Source: Sinorhizobium fredii USDA 257
GTDB taxonomy: Bacteria; Pseudomonadota; Alphaproteobacteria; Rhizobiales; Rhizobiaceae
Reading direction: 5' to 3'
Assembly: GCF_000265205.3 (NCBI RefSeq)
Contig: NC_018000.1
Coordinates: 1,860,001-1,924,000, forward strand
Length of the DNA stretch: 64,000 bases
Shown here: piece after piece, positions 18,893 to 28,207 of the stretch
Layout of the letters: each line of letters starts with the position of its first letter
Numbering within the stretch: the stretch's first letter is position 1
Notes under the pieces: generated by a model
Databases searched by the model: none
Told to the model about the DNA's origin: nothing
What the model saw: the letters and a program-made list of their open reading frames with translations, nothing else
Translations under genes and position numbers: made by a program

Positions 18893-20484
18893 CGGTCGGT
18901 ATCCTTCACATGCGGGTCGAAGGCGGCGATCGGATTGAAACGGATGCGCGCGCCGATTGGGATCTGGCCAGCCAGGTCAAGGTGATGGGTTGCCACCACG
19001 CCGATCACCGGATAGCCGCCGGTCAGGGGGTGGTCGGCAAGGAAGAGCACTGGCTGGCCGCTGTGTGGCACCTGTATCGAGCCGAGCGCCGTGCCTTCGG
19101 ATGGAAGCTCCGCCGCGTCGCGTCGTTCAAGCGCTGCGCACCCCGAGAGGCGCACGCCGACGCGGCTCGATTCGGCAGTGACCTCCCAATCCTGCGAGAG
19201 AAATGTCTGCACGCCTTTGTCCGTAAACCAGTCGGTTCGCGGGCCGAGCACTACGTCAAGAGACACGCTCTCCTCCGCGCGCGGCAGGTGTTTCGGTTCG
19301 GGCCGGTGCGGGTCGACGGCGCATGCCGGACCGTTCGCTGGAACGAGCACATCGTCCATCGCAATCGCCGGTGGCCCGATCTTCGCTAGCGTGTCGGTCG
19401 AGGCTGAACCGAGAACAGGCTCGACAAGGAAGCCACCGCGCAGTGCCAGATAGCTGCGCATCCCTTCGCTTGGCACGCCGAGCGTTAGCTCGTCGCCGGC
19501 ATCGAGCGCGAACGGGCGAGCGAAGGGGGCGGAGACCGCGCGGCCGCCGGCCGTGCGTATCTCAAGCGGGCACGGCGCGCCCGTTAACGCGAGCGTGACT
19601 GGTCGGTCGGCCCTGAGCGCGAAGCCGCCGAAAGTTACCTCGATCGCCGCGGCGTCACGCGGGTTGCCGACGCAAAGGTTAGCTTCGCGTAGCGCGGCGC
19701 GGTCGAGTGCGCCGGATTCCGAAACTCCCTGATCTGCCCTCCCCGGACGCCCGAGGTCCTGATAAAGAGCCGGTCGGTCCGCGCGGATGACGCGCAACCC
19801 CTCTGCCGGCGGCGCGGCGTCCGCCTGCGGTTCTGGCACGGAGGCCGGCACGAGGGCGCCCTTGGCCATGTCGCGAAAACGCACGCGATCGCCGGGGGCA
19901 AGCAGCGCCGCCCGGGGGCGGGCTGTATCCCACATGCGCACGGGTGTTTTGCCGAGCAGCTGCCAACCGCCGGGGCTGTCAGTGGGGTAGATGCCACCGA
20001 ACTTGCCGGCGATCGCCACGGAGCCGGCCGGAATGCGCACCCGCGGGGCCTTGCGGCGCGGCACGTCGAACGCGGGATCATCACAGGTCATGTAGGCGAA
20101 GCCGGGCGCGAAGCCGGTGAAGGCTACGGTATAGGTCGCCTCTGTGTGGCGGCGGATGAGCTCTTCCACCGACCAGCCGAGGAGTTCGGCAACGTCGCCG
20201 AGGTCCTCGCCGTCGTAAGTCACAGGGATGTCGAACGTCTCGCCCTGCCGCGCGCTCCGCATCGATAGATCGATTCGCGCAACGAATTCCTCGATCGCGG
20301 GACGATTCGTGGCGAGCGGATCGAAGCGGATCATCACGGTGCGTGCGGCCGGAACGAGCTCCTTCACCTCCTCCGGTCCGGCGGCCAACAAACGGTCGAG
20401 CAACGTCAACGTCGTTTCCAGGTCGTCCAATTCGACCAGGAGAGCATCAGCGCCGGCGGGCAGAAATCGTAGGCGGTCAGCCAT
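18889..20484 (-). CDS. pxpB/pxpC: Fused 5-oxoprolinase subunits B and C (KipI-KipA)
   Basis: A 531-residue fusion. The N-terminal ~210 residues are KipI/PxpB ([27 protein letters not shown]) and the rest is KipA/PxpC ([30 protein letters not shown]). With PxpA it forms the ATP-dependent bacterial 5-oxoprolinase that opens 5-oxoproline to glutamate. The ATG at 20484 overlaps the pxpA stop by 8 bp, and the stop overlaps the biotin carboxylase start. B and C are usually separate genes, and fusions are well known. KipI/KipA can also act as kinase inhibitors in Bacillus. Confidence 0.9.
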   Translation of the reverse strand: MADRLRFLPAGADALLVELDDLETTLTLLDRLLAAGPEEVKELVPAARTVMIRFDPLATNRPAIEEFVARIDLSMRSARQGETFDIPVTYDGEDLGDVAELLGWSVEELIRRHTEATYTVAFTGFAPGFAYMTCDDPAFDVPRRKAPRVRIPAGSVAIAGKFGGIYPTDSPGGWQLLGKTPVRMWDTARPRAALLAPGDRVRFRDMAKGALVPASVPEPQADAAPPAEGLRVIRADRPALYQDLGRPGRADQGVSESGALDRAALREANLCVGNPRDAAAIEVTFGGFALRADRPVTLALTGAPCPLEIRTAGGRAVSAPFARPFALDAGDELTLGVPSEGMRSYLALRGGFLVEPVLGSASTDTLAKIGPPAIAMDDVLVPANGPACAVDPHRPEPKHLPRAEESVSLDVVLGPRTDWFTDKGVQTFLSQDWEVTAESSRVGVRLSGCAALERRDAAELPSEGTALGSIQVPHSGQPVLFLADHPLTGGYPVIGVVATHHLDLAGQIPIGARIRFNPIAAFDPHVKDTDR

Positions 20485-21262
20485 TGGCGGCAACCTGGAT
20501 CAACCCGGCGAAGGGCTTCAGCTCGACACCATTTTCGATGAGCCTGTCGCGCAAGCTGCGGGCGAGTGCAACTGCGGAGGGCGTGTCGCCGTGGATGCAG
20601 ATGGATTGGGCTTCGATGACGATCTCCGTGCCATCGATGGCGGAAATCCGACGCTCGCTCACCATGCCCAGCATCCGGTCTGCGACGAGCTCCGCATCGT
20701 GAATGACCGCACCGGGCAGCCGGCGGCTGACAAGGGTGCCGTCGGCATTGTAGGAACGATCGGCGAAGGCTTCGCACACGACCGTCAACCCGGCCGCGCG
20801 GGCACGCTCGACGATCGGGGCCCCAGCGAGCGCCATCAGAATCAGCGACGGATCGACAGCCTTGATTCCGGCGATCACGTCATCGGCTTGGCGAATATCG
20901 TTGGAGATAGTGTTGTAGAGCGCTCCGTGCGGCTTGACGTAGCGGACTGCGGTGCCGGCAGCCTTCGCGAGTCCCTGCAGGGCGCCGATCTGGTAGATCG
21001 TGTCGCCCACGAGTTCGGCGCTCGACGGGTCCATGTTGCGCCGGCCGAACCCGACCAAGTCTCGATAGCCGATATGGGCGCCGACCGAGACGCCGCGCCG
21101 CGCGGCCTCGCGTAGAACGGCAAGGATGCCCGCCGGATCGCCTGCATGAAAGCCGCAGGCGATATTAGCACTGGTGACGATGCCAAGCATCGAGGTGTCG
21201 TCACCCATCGGCCAGGGGCCGAAGCTTTCGCCGAGATCGCTATTAAGATCGATGACTGCCAT
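20477..21262 (-). CDS. pxpA: 5-oxoprolinase subunit A (LamB/YcsF family)
   Basis: A 261-residue TIM-barrel-like protein of the LamB/YcsF family. The N-terminal signature [14 protein letters not shown] is present, followed by [13 protein letters not shown] and VKPHGALYN, which hold the conserved His and Asp. It works with PxpB/PxpC to hydrolyse 5-oxoproline with ATP. It starts the leftward pxpA-pxpBC-biotin carboxylase unit. The 176 bp upstream, before the ABC ATPase gene, should hold the promoter. DUF1445 and DUF4392 genes that would feed the same pathway are at 29.2-33.0 kb. Confidence 0.92.
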   Translation of the reverse strand: MAVIDLNSDLGESFGPWPMGDDTSMLGIVTSANIACGFHAGDPAGILAVLREAARRGVSVGAHIGYRDLVGFGRRNMDPSSAELVGDTIYQIGALQGLAKAAGTAVRYVKPHGALYNTISNDIRQADDVIAGIKAVDPSLILMALAGAPIVERARAAGLTVVCEAFADRSYNADGTLVSRRLPGAVIHDAELVADRMLGMVSERRISAIDGTEIVIEAQSICIHGDTPSAVALARSLRDRLIENGVELKPFAGLIQVAANG

Positions 21263-21439
21263 TGTCTTAGCCTGTTCGAGTGGTTGCTTGGCGCGATCCT
21301 ACGGCGGCTCACGAGTTCATGACGTTTCGTGGCCGTCCGTTAGGATCCGACCTTTGGTTTGCACGAGTGCCGATTACCCATCGCTGCGCATCACCCGCTT
21401 TGGCCTTCTTTGCCGCTAACGCGCCTGGATGCGTCGTCA

Positions 21440-22977
21440 TCATTGTGCTGCAAGCTCCATGATCTTGACCTGATCGGCTTCAGCGCGATCCAAGATGCCG
21501 GACAAACGACCCTGCCGTATCGTCATGACACGGTCACTCATGCCGAGGATCTCGGGCATCTCCGAAGAAATCATGATCACCGCTAGACCTTCACTGGCAA
21601 GATTTGAGATCATGCGATGGATCTCCGCCTTAGCGCCCACGTCGATACCGCGGGTAGGCTCGTCGAGAATAAGGATGCGCGGCTTCGTCAACAGCCAGCG
21701 GGCAATAAGTACCTTCTGCTGGTTGCCGCCGGAAAGATTCAGGATCAACTCTTCCATGTTTGGGGTCTTGACGCGCAGCGCGCTTGTCATTGCCGCGCAG
21801 TCGCGGAATAGGCATTTCTGATCGACGAAGCCACGCCGGACATAGCCGCTGCGCAGAGCCGCCATCTGCATGTTCTCCTGGATGTTGAGGAGCAGAAAAC
21901 AGCCGGACTCCTTGCGTTCCTCAGTGAGGAAGGCCATGCCGTGTTCCATGGCGACAGCAGGCGAGTTCACAACCACCTTCTTGCCACCAATCTCGATGGT
22001 ACCCGAGGTCGCCGGAGTGACGCCAAAGATCGTCTCGGCAATATTGGAGCGACCCGATCCAACCAGACCCGCGATGCCCAGGATCTCGCCGGCCCGCAAG
22101 TCGAAAGAGATGCCCTCGAAGACCCCGGCCAGTCCGAGATTGCGGGCTCTCAGCACGACCTCGCCGATCGGCGCGGGTGTCTTCGGAAACATCTGCGAAA
22201 GCTCGCGACCAACCATCATTCGAATTACGTCGTCGCGGGTGACCTCGTTGGCGGCTTTAGTCGCGATGTACTTGCCGTCACGAAAGATCGAGACCTCATC
22301 AGCGATTTCGAAAAGCTCGTTCATCTTGTGAGTTATGTAGATGATCCCCTTTCCCGATTCCCTCAGTGTTCGGATGATCCGAAAAAGGTGCTCGACCTCA
22401 CGCTCGGTCAGAGTCGAGGTAGGCTCGTCCATGATCAGGACGTCTGATTCATAGGAAACCGCCTTTGCGATCTCGACCATTTGTCGACTGGCGACCGAGA
22501 GCTTACCCACCTGCTCGTCCGGGTCGATATCGATCCCGAGCCGGTCGAAGAGCTCCAGCGTGCGGCGGCGCAACTCGTCGTGGTCGATAAATCCGAATCG
22601 GTTCTTCGGCTCGCGGCGAATCCATATATTCTCCGAGACGGTCATCGGCGCCATGAGGTTGAGCTCTTGGTGGATCATTGCGATTCCGTTGTCGAGCGCG
22701 TCGAGCGGGCTGCTCAGCCGGATCGGCTGGCCGCGCCACTTAAACGTTCCGGAATCCGGCGTGTAGATACCGGCAATGATCTTCATCAATGTCGACTTGC
22801 CGGCGCCGTTCTCGCCCATGAGCGCATGCACGCTGCCGCGGCGGACCCGGAAAGAGACGTTGTCGAGCGCAACGACCCCGCGAATTCCTTGCGGACGTTT
22901 TCGACCTCCAAGAGATACTCGGAGTTTGGCAGCGCACCGGTTTCGCGAACGACCTTTATGGTAGATGGTGACAGCAT
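21440..22977 (-). pseudogene. Sugar ABC transporter ATP-binding protein (RbsA/MglA type), frameshifted near the N terminus
   Basis: A two-cassette ATPase of ~512 residues if repaired. The first ~33 residues ([13 protein letters not shown]) are in one frame; from VALDNVSF onward the protein is in another. The break falls at a C run on the + strand (22876-22879), where one base seems missing. The rest is intact: GENGAGKST, the [13 protein letters not shown] signature, DEPTSTLT, and in the second half LSGGNQQKV and [12 protein letters not shown]. No permease or binding protein adjoins it, but the repeat at 37.5-39.6 kb (and 46.8-48.9 kb) has those two and lacks an ATPase. The frameshift may be a sequencing error. 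Confidence 0.8.
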
Positions 22978-22982
22978 GCTGG

Positions 22983-23102
22983 TTAGCCTTTCACGCTCCG
23001 CCCTTCGGCATTGGACTTGACAGAAGTGATGCGCCGCAACGTCGATACCCGCCTGAGACCGATCGGCTGGTTTATGATGTACTCATTGGCGATCTGATTC
23101 AT
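22983..23102 (-). CDS. Small hypothetical protein (39 aa)
   Basis: A short frame beginning [16 protein letters not shown] with an AGAGGGG ribosome-binding site, ending 5 bp before the ABC ATPase start. It is basic near its C terminus and shows no recognisable domain or membrane segment. It may be a leader peptide, a coupled upstream frame, or the stump of a deleted transporter gene. Confidence 0.35.
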   Translation of the reverse strand: MNQIANEYIINQPIGLRRVSTLRRITSVKSNAEGRSVKG

Positions 23103-23173
23103 TCTTTTCCCCTCTGCACTTGGGTGTCCGGCCGCGTGCTGTTGATACGGACCACCCCCTCCTTGCTGTTCCT

Positions 23174-24160
23174 CTAAGCAGACTGCCGGATCGTCAGCGA
23201 AAACGGCAGAATGACGTTGCGGTTGTGATCGTTCGCTGCGTGCGGCTCGTTGATCAGCTCCGCAATGGCAGGGCCGAAGTCGAATGCCGGAACCTTGACG
23301 GTCGTGAGCCAAGGAGCGAGCCACTCGTTCACACGATTGTCGTCGAAGCCAAAAATGATCAGGTCATCGGGAATCCGCATGTTCTTCTCCATGGCAGCCC
23401 GATAAACACCGTAGGCGATCATGTCGTTGGCGCAGAAAACTGCGTACCGACGGCTGCGGTCAGCCAGAAGAAGCGAGCCCCGTTGGTAGCCGGCCTCCAT
23501 CGTGAAAGCGCACTCGAACTGGAGGACTTGGCGCATTTCGCCGGCACCTGCGAGAAAGCCCTCAAGGCGTCGACTGCTTCCCGGATAGTGTCGCGGCCCG
23601 TGGATTGCTACACAGTTCTCGTAGCCTTGCTCGATGAAATAGCGACCTACCGCGAAACCAGCGGCGAAGTTGTCAATTCCGACATAGGGAGCGACAATGC
23701 CGGGCGCGGGCCGGCGATTCACGAATATCAAGTTGTTTTGCCGCTCGGCCATCTCACGCAGCCGCGGCGTATCCATCGCACCTTGCAGAACGATGGCTCG
23801 CGCCCGCAAGCCCTGCGCATCGGCGAGCAGGCGGTCCTGCTTTTCAGGGTTTTCAGCCGTGTTCGCGAGCACCAATGAAAGGCCGATACCCTTGAGCGCA
23901 TTCTCGACCGACGCTGCAACATCGGCGGTAAACAGGTTGGTTGCATCGGGCACCAGCATCACCACCACCCGGCTGTTCGCCAAGCGAAGCGAGCGCCCGA
24001 TCTCCGAAGGGGTGTAACCGAGCTCCTCTGCAGCACTGCGCACACTCTCAAGGGTTTCAGGAGCAATCGCGCTCGTCTTCCCCGTGAAGAACCGCGAAAC
24101 CGTGGCGGTCGAAACCCCCGAAAGGCGTGCTACATCGCGGATAGTCGGCGGCTTGGCCAT
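23174..24160 (-). CDS. LacI-family repressor (paralogue 1)
   Basis: A 328-residue LacI/GalR protein. The N-terminal HTH (TIRDVARLSGVSTATVSRFF) and hinge (LGYTPSEIGRSLRL) precede a periplasmic-binding-like sensor domain with MLVPDATN and FGFDDNRVNEW. Sequence and length closely match the next LacI gene (24525-25511), and the recognition helix is the same, so the two probably bind the same sites. Two 14-bp sites near TGTnAACGnTnACA lie upstream (24322-24365), which suggests autoregulation. Downstream is the ABC ATPase gene. Confidence 0.88.
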   Translation of the reverse strand: MAKPPTIRDVARLSGVSTATVSRFFTGKTSAIAPETLESVRSAAEELGYTPSEIGRSLRLANSRVVVMLVPDATNLFTADVAASVENALKGIGLSLVLANTAENPEKQDRLLADAQGLRARAIVLQGAMDTPRLREMAERQNNLIFVNRRPAPGIVAPYVGIDNFAAGFAVGRYFIEQGYENCVAIHGPRHYPGSSRRLEGFLAGAGEMRQVLQFECAFTMEAGYQRGSLLLADRSRRYAVFCANDMIAYGVYRAAMEKNMRIPDDLIIFGFDDNRVNEWLAPWLTTVKVPAFDFGPAIAELINEPHAANDHNRNVILPFSLTIRQSA

Positions 24161-24321
24161 TTCATTTTGTCCAGATGTCCGAGGATGTGCGCGATCATCC
24201 TACCTTACGTGCCTAGTTTCCATCGCGGGCAGGGTTTTTCGTTCGGCGAATTTTCACCTTTCAACCTTGCTCTGCCCTTCGACCGGCTAATGTGCCACAT
24301 TGAAGTTGATGAATCCCGTGA

Positions 24322-24365
24322 TGTAAACGTGTACACTAGGCAAATCGGCAATGTCAACGATTACA
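24322..24365. promoter_or_regulatory. Pair of LacI-type operators upstream of LacI paralogue 1
   Basis: TGTAAACGTGTACA (24322-24335) and TGTCAACGATTACA (24352-24365) are near-palindromes centred on CG, with centres 30 bp apart. The same two sequences occur in the same order upstream of the Gfo/Idh gene at 41.8 kb. They lie in the 364-bp gap between the two lacI genes, which otherwise holds nothing I recognise. Confidence 0.6.
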
Positions 24366-24524
24366 TCGAGCGCCCTTTCGAGAAGCAAAGCAAATTAGAC
24401 GGCGATTCAGGACGGAGGACACCGGCTTTGGCCAGGGCAGTCCGGCAGCGTGGCGCAATTGAGGATCACAAGCGCACGCCCATCAGGTGCGACTAGGTAA
24501 ATTTTTGCGAGTCCCTGCTCTCTT

Positions 24525-25511
24525 CTAAGCAGACTTTCTGATCGTCAGCGCAAATGGAAGAATAACGTTCCTATTTGGATCGTTCGGGGCGATCGGCTCA
24601 TGAATGAGCTTCGCGATGGCAGGGCCGAAATCGAACGCTGGGACCCTCACAGTGGAGAGCCAAGGTGCCAGCCACTCGTTCAATCGATTGTCGTCGAAGC
24701 CGAAGATCACAAGATCGTCAGGTACCCGCATGTTCTTCTCCATCGCGGCGCGATGGACGCCATAGGCAATCATGTCGTTGCCGCAGAATATCGCATATCG
24801 GCGGCTGGGATCAGCGAGTAGCAGCTGACCTTGCCGGTAACCCGCCTCCATTGTGTACGCACTCTCAAATTGGAAGACCGGACGCACCTGCCCGAGTCCT
24901 GCGAGAAATCCATCAAGGCGCTCAGTACTGCCGGAGTAATGGCGTGGTCCGTGGATCGCAACGCAATTCTCATAGCCGCGCTCAACGAAGTAGCGCCCGA
25001 CCGCAAAACCCGCGGCGAAGTTGTCGACGCCCACGTAAGGAGCGACGATCCCTGGAGCAGGCCGACGATTAACAAAGATAAGGTTGCCCTGCCGCGACGC
25101 CGTGTCACGCAGTCGCGGCGTATCTATAGCACCTTGGAGCACAATTGCCCGCGCCCGCAGACCTTGCGCATCGGAGAGTAGCCGGTCCTGCTGTTCCGCG
25201 TTTTCGGAAGCGTTTGCCAGCACCATCGACAGCCCGAATTCTTTAAGCGCCTGTTCGACTGACACGGCAACGTCCGCGGTAAATGGATTTGTTGCATCGG
25301 GGACCAACATCACGACCACACGGCTGCGGGCTAGACGAAGCGAGCGCCCAATCTCTGATGGCGTATATCCGAGAGCCTCAGCGGCATTGCGTACACTCTC
25401 GATGGTCTCGGGCGCAATCGCATCCGTTTTCCCGGTAAAATATCGGGAAACTGTGGCGGTCGATACGCCCGAGAGGCGTGCCACGTCGTGGACAGTCGGC
25501 GGCTTGCTCAT
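24525..25511 (-). CDS. LacI-family repressor (paralogue 2)
   Basis: A 328-residue LacI/GalR protein, colinear with and mostly identical to the gene at 23174-24160 over its whole length. The HTH reads TVHDVARLSGVSTATVSRYF, with the same recognition helix. Differences are scattered through the sensor domain, as in an older tandem duplication rather than a recent copy. A single operator-like site lies at 25611-25624. The two repressors may respond to different ligands while sharing operators. Confidence 0.88.
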   Translation of the reverse strand: MSKPPTVHDVARLSGVSTATVSRYFTGKTDAIAPETIESVRNAAEALGYTPSEIGRSLRLARSRVVVMLVPDATNPFTADVAVSVEQALKEFGLSMVLANASENAEQQDRLLSDAQGLRARAIVLQGAIDTPRLRDTASRQGNLIFVNRRPAPGIVAPYVGVDNFAAGFAVGRYFVERGYENCVAIHGPRHYSGSTERLDGFLAGLGQVRPVFQFESAYTMEAGYRQGQLLLADPSRRYAIFCGNDMIAYGVHRAAMEKNMRVPDDLVIFGFDDNRLNEWLAPWLSTVRVPAFDFGPAIAKLIHEPIAPNDPNRNVILPFALTIRKSA

Positions 25512-25610
25512 CTAACTCGCTCAATTCAAGAGAAAATTTCTCGCTGTGCCACGTTTGAGGCCAATCGGGGCCGTATCGCGGCGTGGCATTTGATCAAGTA
25601 GATTGACTAG

Positions 25611-25624
25611 CGTCAACGATTACA
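25611..25624. promoter_or_regulatory. LacI-type operator upstream of LacI paralogue 2
   Basis: CGTCAACGATTACA differs at one base from the site at 24352-24365. It lies about 100 bp before the start of the second lacI gene, in a 351-bp gap (25512-25862) with no other recognised feature. Confidence 0.5.
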
Positions 25625-25862
25625 TTCGCAGCGCGTATCTCGAGAATGAATCCGAAAGGCGGCTGCCTCGGTTACCGAACCCGTTGGGTGAGACAGACGA
25701 GGTGTTTCGTCGCTCTCGTCTGGTTGCACCCAGCGCTATGACGCACGGCAGGTTTCTGGTTTTGACCGATCGCGGCCAGAAAGCGAGCGAAGCAAGGCTC
25801 CGACAACGACTATCAAAGTTGAGCACGTGAGCCGATTGGTCTTGTCATCGAGGCTATTCACG

Positions 25863-26840
25863 TTAGCCGTAGAATGCGGGACGCAATTCAACCGTGAGAT
25901 GCGCTGTGGTGTCAGTGTCGAGCGCCGCCACGATCTGTTCCGCAAGCGAGGTCGTGACGTAACCGTCCCATGCGCTAGCACCGTCGTTGGGCTCACCGCT
26001 CCTTACCGACCTTACCCAAGCGTTCATCTGAGTCGCATAGGCATTGCGGAAGCGCGGTATCCAATTGTCCGGGTAGGCCGAGCTGTGCTGACCCGAAACA
26101 TTCCTGACAGTGGCAGTTGGGAGGGCAGTTTCTATGGTTCCATTGCGCCCGACGAGTTGCGAATGCACATGATAACCGTAGCCGCAGTTCATGAAGATCT
26201 CGGTTGAAACGATTTCCTCCTGGTCGGTCTGCATTGTGATCATCAGCGGGTCACCAACCGGCCCCGAATGGACCCGTGCCGACACCATCTCCGAGCCGAG
26301 CAGCCATCTACTCATGTCGATCTCGTGGACAAAGGCATTCGTTACCGACATAGGTCCGCTGAACCATGCAGGCACGACCGGATTGCGATGGACATTGTGT
26401 AGGATGACCGGTTTTCCAATTTCCCCTTCTTCACACAGACGCTTCATCTCTACATAAGGCGCATCGAAGCGCCGCATGTAACCAACTTGAACCAGTCTCC
26501 GCCCTTTGGCGACCTCTGCCTCGACGACTTGGAGCGCCTCGGCCGCGGTGAGTGCGAGCGGCTTTTCACACAGCACCGGCTTACCTTGTTCGATGCAAGC
26601 GAGCACAAGGCTTCCATGCATCGCATCCGGTGCGGCGATCACGATGGCTTGGACATCATCGGAATTGATCAGGGCGAATGGCTCCGTGAACACCTTACTT
26701 CCGCCGCCTGCGGCACGGGCTCGGCCTTCATCAGCATCGCAAACGGCGGCAAGATGCGCCCCGCTGGTCTCCTCGCGCACAATGCGGGTATGTTCGGAGC
26801 CCATCACTCCGGTTCCAATTACACCGATCGCGACGCTCAT
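25863..26840 (-). CDS. Gfo/Idh/MocA oxidoreductase, myo-inositol 2-dehydrogenase (IolG)-like
   Basis: A 325-residue NAD(P)-dependent oxidoreductase. The Rossmann loop GVIGTGVMGSEH starts at residue 6, the CEKPLAL motif carries the catalytic Lys, VQVGYMRRFDAPY follows, and HEIDMSRWLLG supplies the Asp/His pair of inositol dehydrogenases. These blocks match IolG-type enzymes that oxidise myo- or scyllo-inositol to inosose. A pair of LacI-type operators lies upstream (27052-27097), placing it in the same regulon as the repeat genes. Other cyclic polyols or sugars are possible substrates. Confidence 0.82.
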   Translation of the reverse strand: MSVAIGVIGTGVMGSEHTRIVREETSGAHLAAVCDADEGRARAAGGGSKVFTEPFALINSDDVQAIVIAAPDAMHGSLVLACIEQGKPVLCEKPLALTAAEALQVVEAEVAKGRRLVQVGYMRRFDAPYVEMKRLCEEGEIGKPVILHNVHRNPVVPAWFSGPMSVTNAFVHEIDMSRWLLGSEMVSARVHSGPVGDPLMITMQTDQEEIVSTEIFMNCGYGYHVHSQLVGRNGTIETALPTATVRNVSGQHSSAYPDNWIPRFRNAYATQMNAWVRSVRSGEPNDGASAWDGYVTTSLAEQIVAALDTDTTAHLTVELRPAFYG

Positions 26841-27051
26841 TTCGTGCTTATCCGAGCGGAATTGCGGGTTAACGCCAAGGAGTTTTCGATGTTTGTTGTC
26901 ATTTCCTTGTCTCTCACTCCCCTACTGAGTCGTTGTTCCTGCGCGTGGCGGCTGCGGGTGACGTGCTAGCGCGAAGGTTCCTTTTCACCGGCAGCGCGTT
27001 AGCCCGCAGTTTCTGACACCACGTCTGAAACTCATAGTGTTCGCACGATGA

Positions 27052-27097
27052 TGTTAACGTATACAAAATTCAATTTGCGTGTATGTCAACGATAACA
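27052..27097. promoter_or_regulatory. Pair of LacI-type operators upstream of the IolG-like gene
   Basis: TGTTAACGTATACA (27052-27065) and TGTCAACGATAACA (27084-27097) have CG centres 32 bp apart. They lie in the 381-bp gap (26841-27221) between the leftward IolG-like gene and the rightward LysR gene. The distance to the IolG-like start (about 210 bp) is long, so an upstream promoter or a lost gene is possible. Confidence 0.55.
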
Positions 27098-27221
27098 ATC
27101 AGTTTACACTGAAGAGAGCAATCCTTGTGGTAACTTCTACCGACCGGCTCCTGAGTAGTCAGTTTAGAAGTCCGGCACGTGCCCCGCGCTCGCGGCGCGG
27201 TGGAAATCATGTCGAGGTAGG

Positions 27222-28115
27222 ATGCTCAGTCTTAGAAGCCTGGAAGTCTTTTATTGGGCAGGATGCCTGCGCAGCTTCTCCAAGGCAGCAGAGAAGCTCA
27301 ACACCACTCAGCCGACAATCTCACAACGGGTCGGGGCGATGGAGGAAGCCATCGGCGAACCCTTGTTCGATCGAATGGCAAAACCCATAGCCCTGACAAG
27401 GGTCGGACGCACTCTCTTCGGCCATGCAGAATTGCTTCTGCGGCAGGTCGCCGTCATGGAGCGCGATCTTGAACTCAACCGACACCTTCACTGTAGGATA
27501 CGCCTTGGCGTTTCGGAGACTATTGTTCAAACATGGCTTTCGCGATTTCTCGAACAGGCCTCGCGGCGGTTTCCAAACATGGACTTCGACATGACGGTGG
27601 ACGTCACGCCGTCGATGCGCGTTGCCTTGCAAAAGGGTGAAATCGACATCGCCCTGATGCTTGGCCCCGCTGTCCTCGAGGGTTTCACCTGTGTAAAACT
27701 GAAGGACTACCCTCTGCGGTTCTATGCGATCCCTGGACTTGTCCCAGACGAACTGCTCACATATCAGAAAGCCTCCGCCGTCCCTATCTTGACCTATCCT
27801 CGCAATACCTACCCGTTTGACTATCTCCGGGAGCTGGTATTCCAAAAAACCGGTCGACCCCCTCGGATCTTCGCGAACTCATCAATCTCGACAATCGAGA
27901 AACTGGCGCTCGACGGCATAGGCGTCGCACTTGTTGCAGAGGGAACGCTCGGCGCGGCAAGGGACGACAAGATTCTTCAGCCTGTTCCAAGCGAAATAGA
28001 GCTCCCGCCTTTAAAATTTTACGCGTTCTACCCGTTGGGCTTCGGTAGTGAAATGCTTGAGGAACTCGCGGCGATCGCGCAGCGGGTTGCTAGTGACGAC
28101 CCCCACGCTGAGTGA
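27222..28115 (+). CDS. LysR-family transcriptional regulator
   Basis: A 297-residue LysR protein. The N-terminal HTH (SLEVFYWAGCLRSFSKAAEK, TTQPTISQRV) is followed by a LysR substrate-binding domain (RIRLGVSETIVQTWL). A GAGGTAGG box precedes the ATG. It is the first gene of a rightward group with a PLP dehydratase/racemase (92 bp downstream) and a DUF4392 protein, which it probably controls. The effector is not readable; a D-amino acid or hydroxy amino acid would fit the neighbours. Confidence 0.87.
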   Translation: MLSLRSLEVFYWAGCLRSFSKAAEKLNTTQPTISQRVGAMEEAIGEPLFDRMAKPIALTRVGRTLFGHAELLLRQVAVMERDLELNRHLHCRIRLGVSETIVQTWLSRFLEQASRRFPNMDFDMTVDVTPSMRVALQKGEIDIALMLGPAVLEGFTCVKLKDYPLRFYAIPGLVPDELLTYQKASAVPILTYPRNTYPFDYLRELVFQKTGRPPRIFANSSISTIEKLALDGIGVALVAEGTLGAARDDKILQPVPSEIELPPLKFYAFYPLGFGSEMLEELAAIAQRVASDDPHAE

Positions 28116-28207
28116 AAGGACGCATTCGATTTCCTTATGCCGCTCGATCACGGATTATAATTTTACTTTAAGTCATTGCTGAGCTTGTCTTCGAGCGTAC
28201 ACAGACT

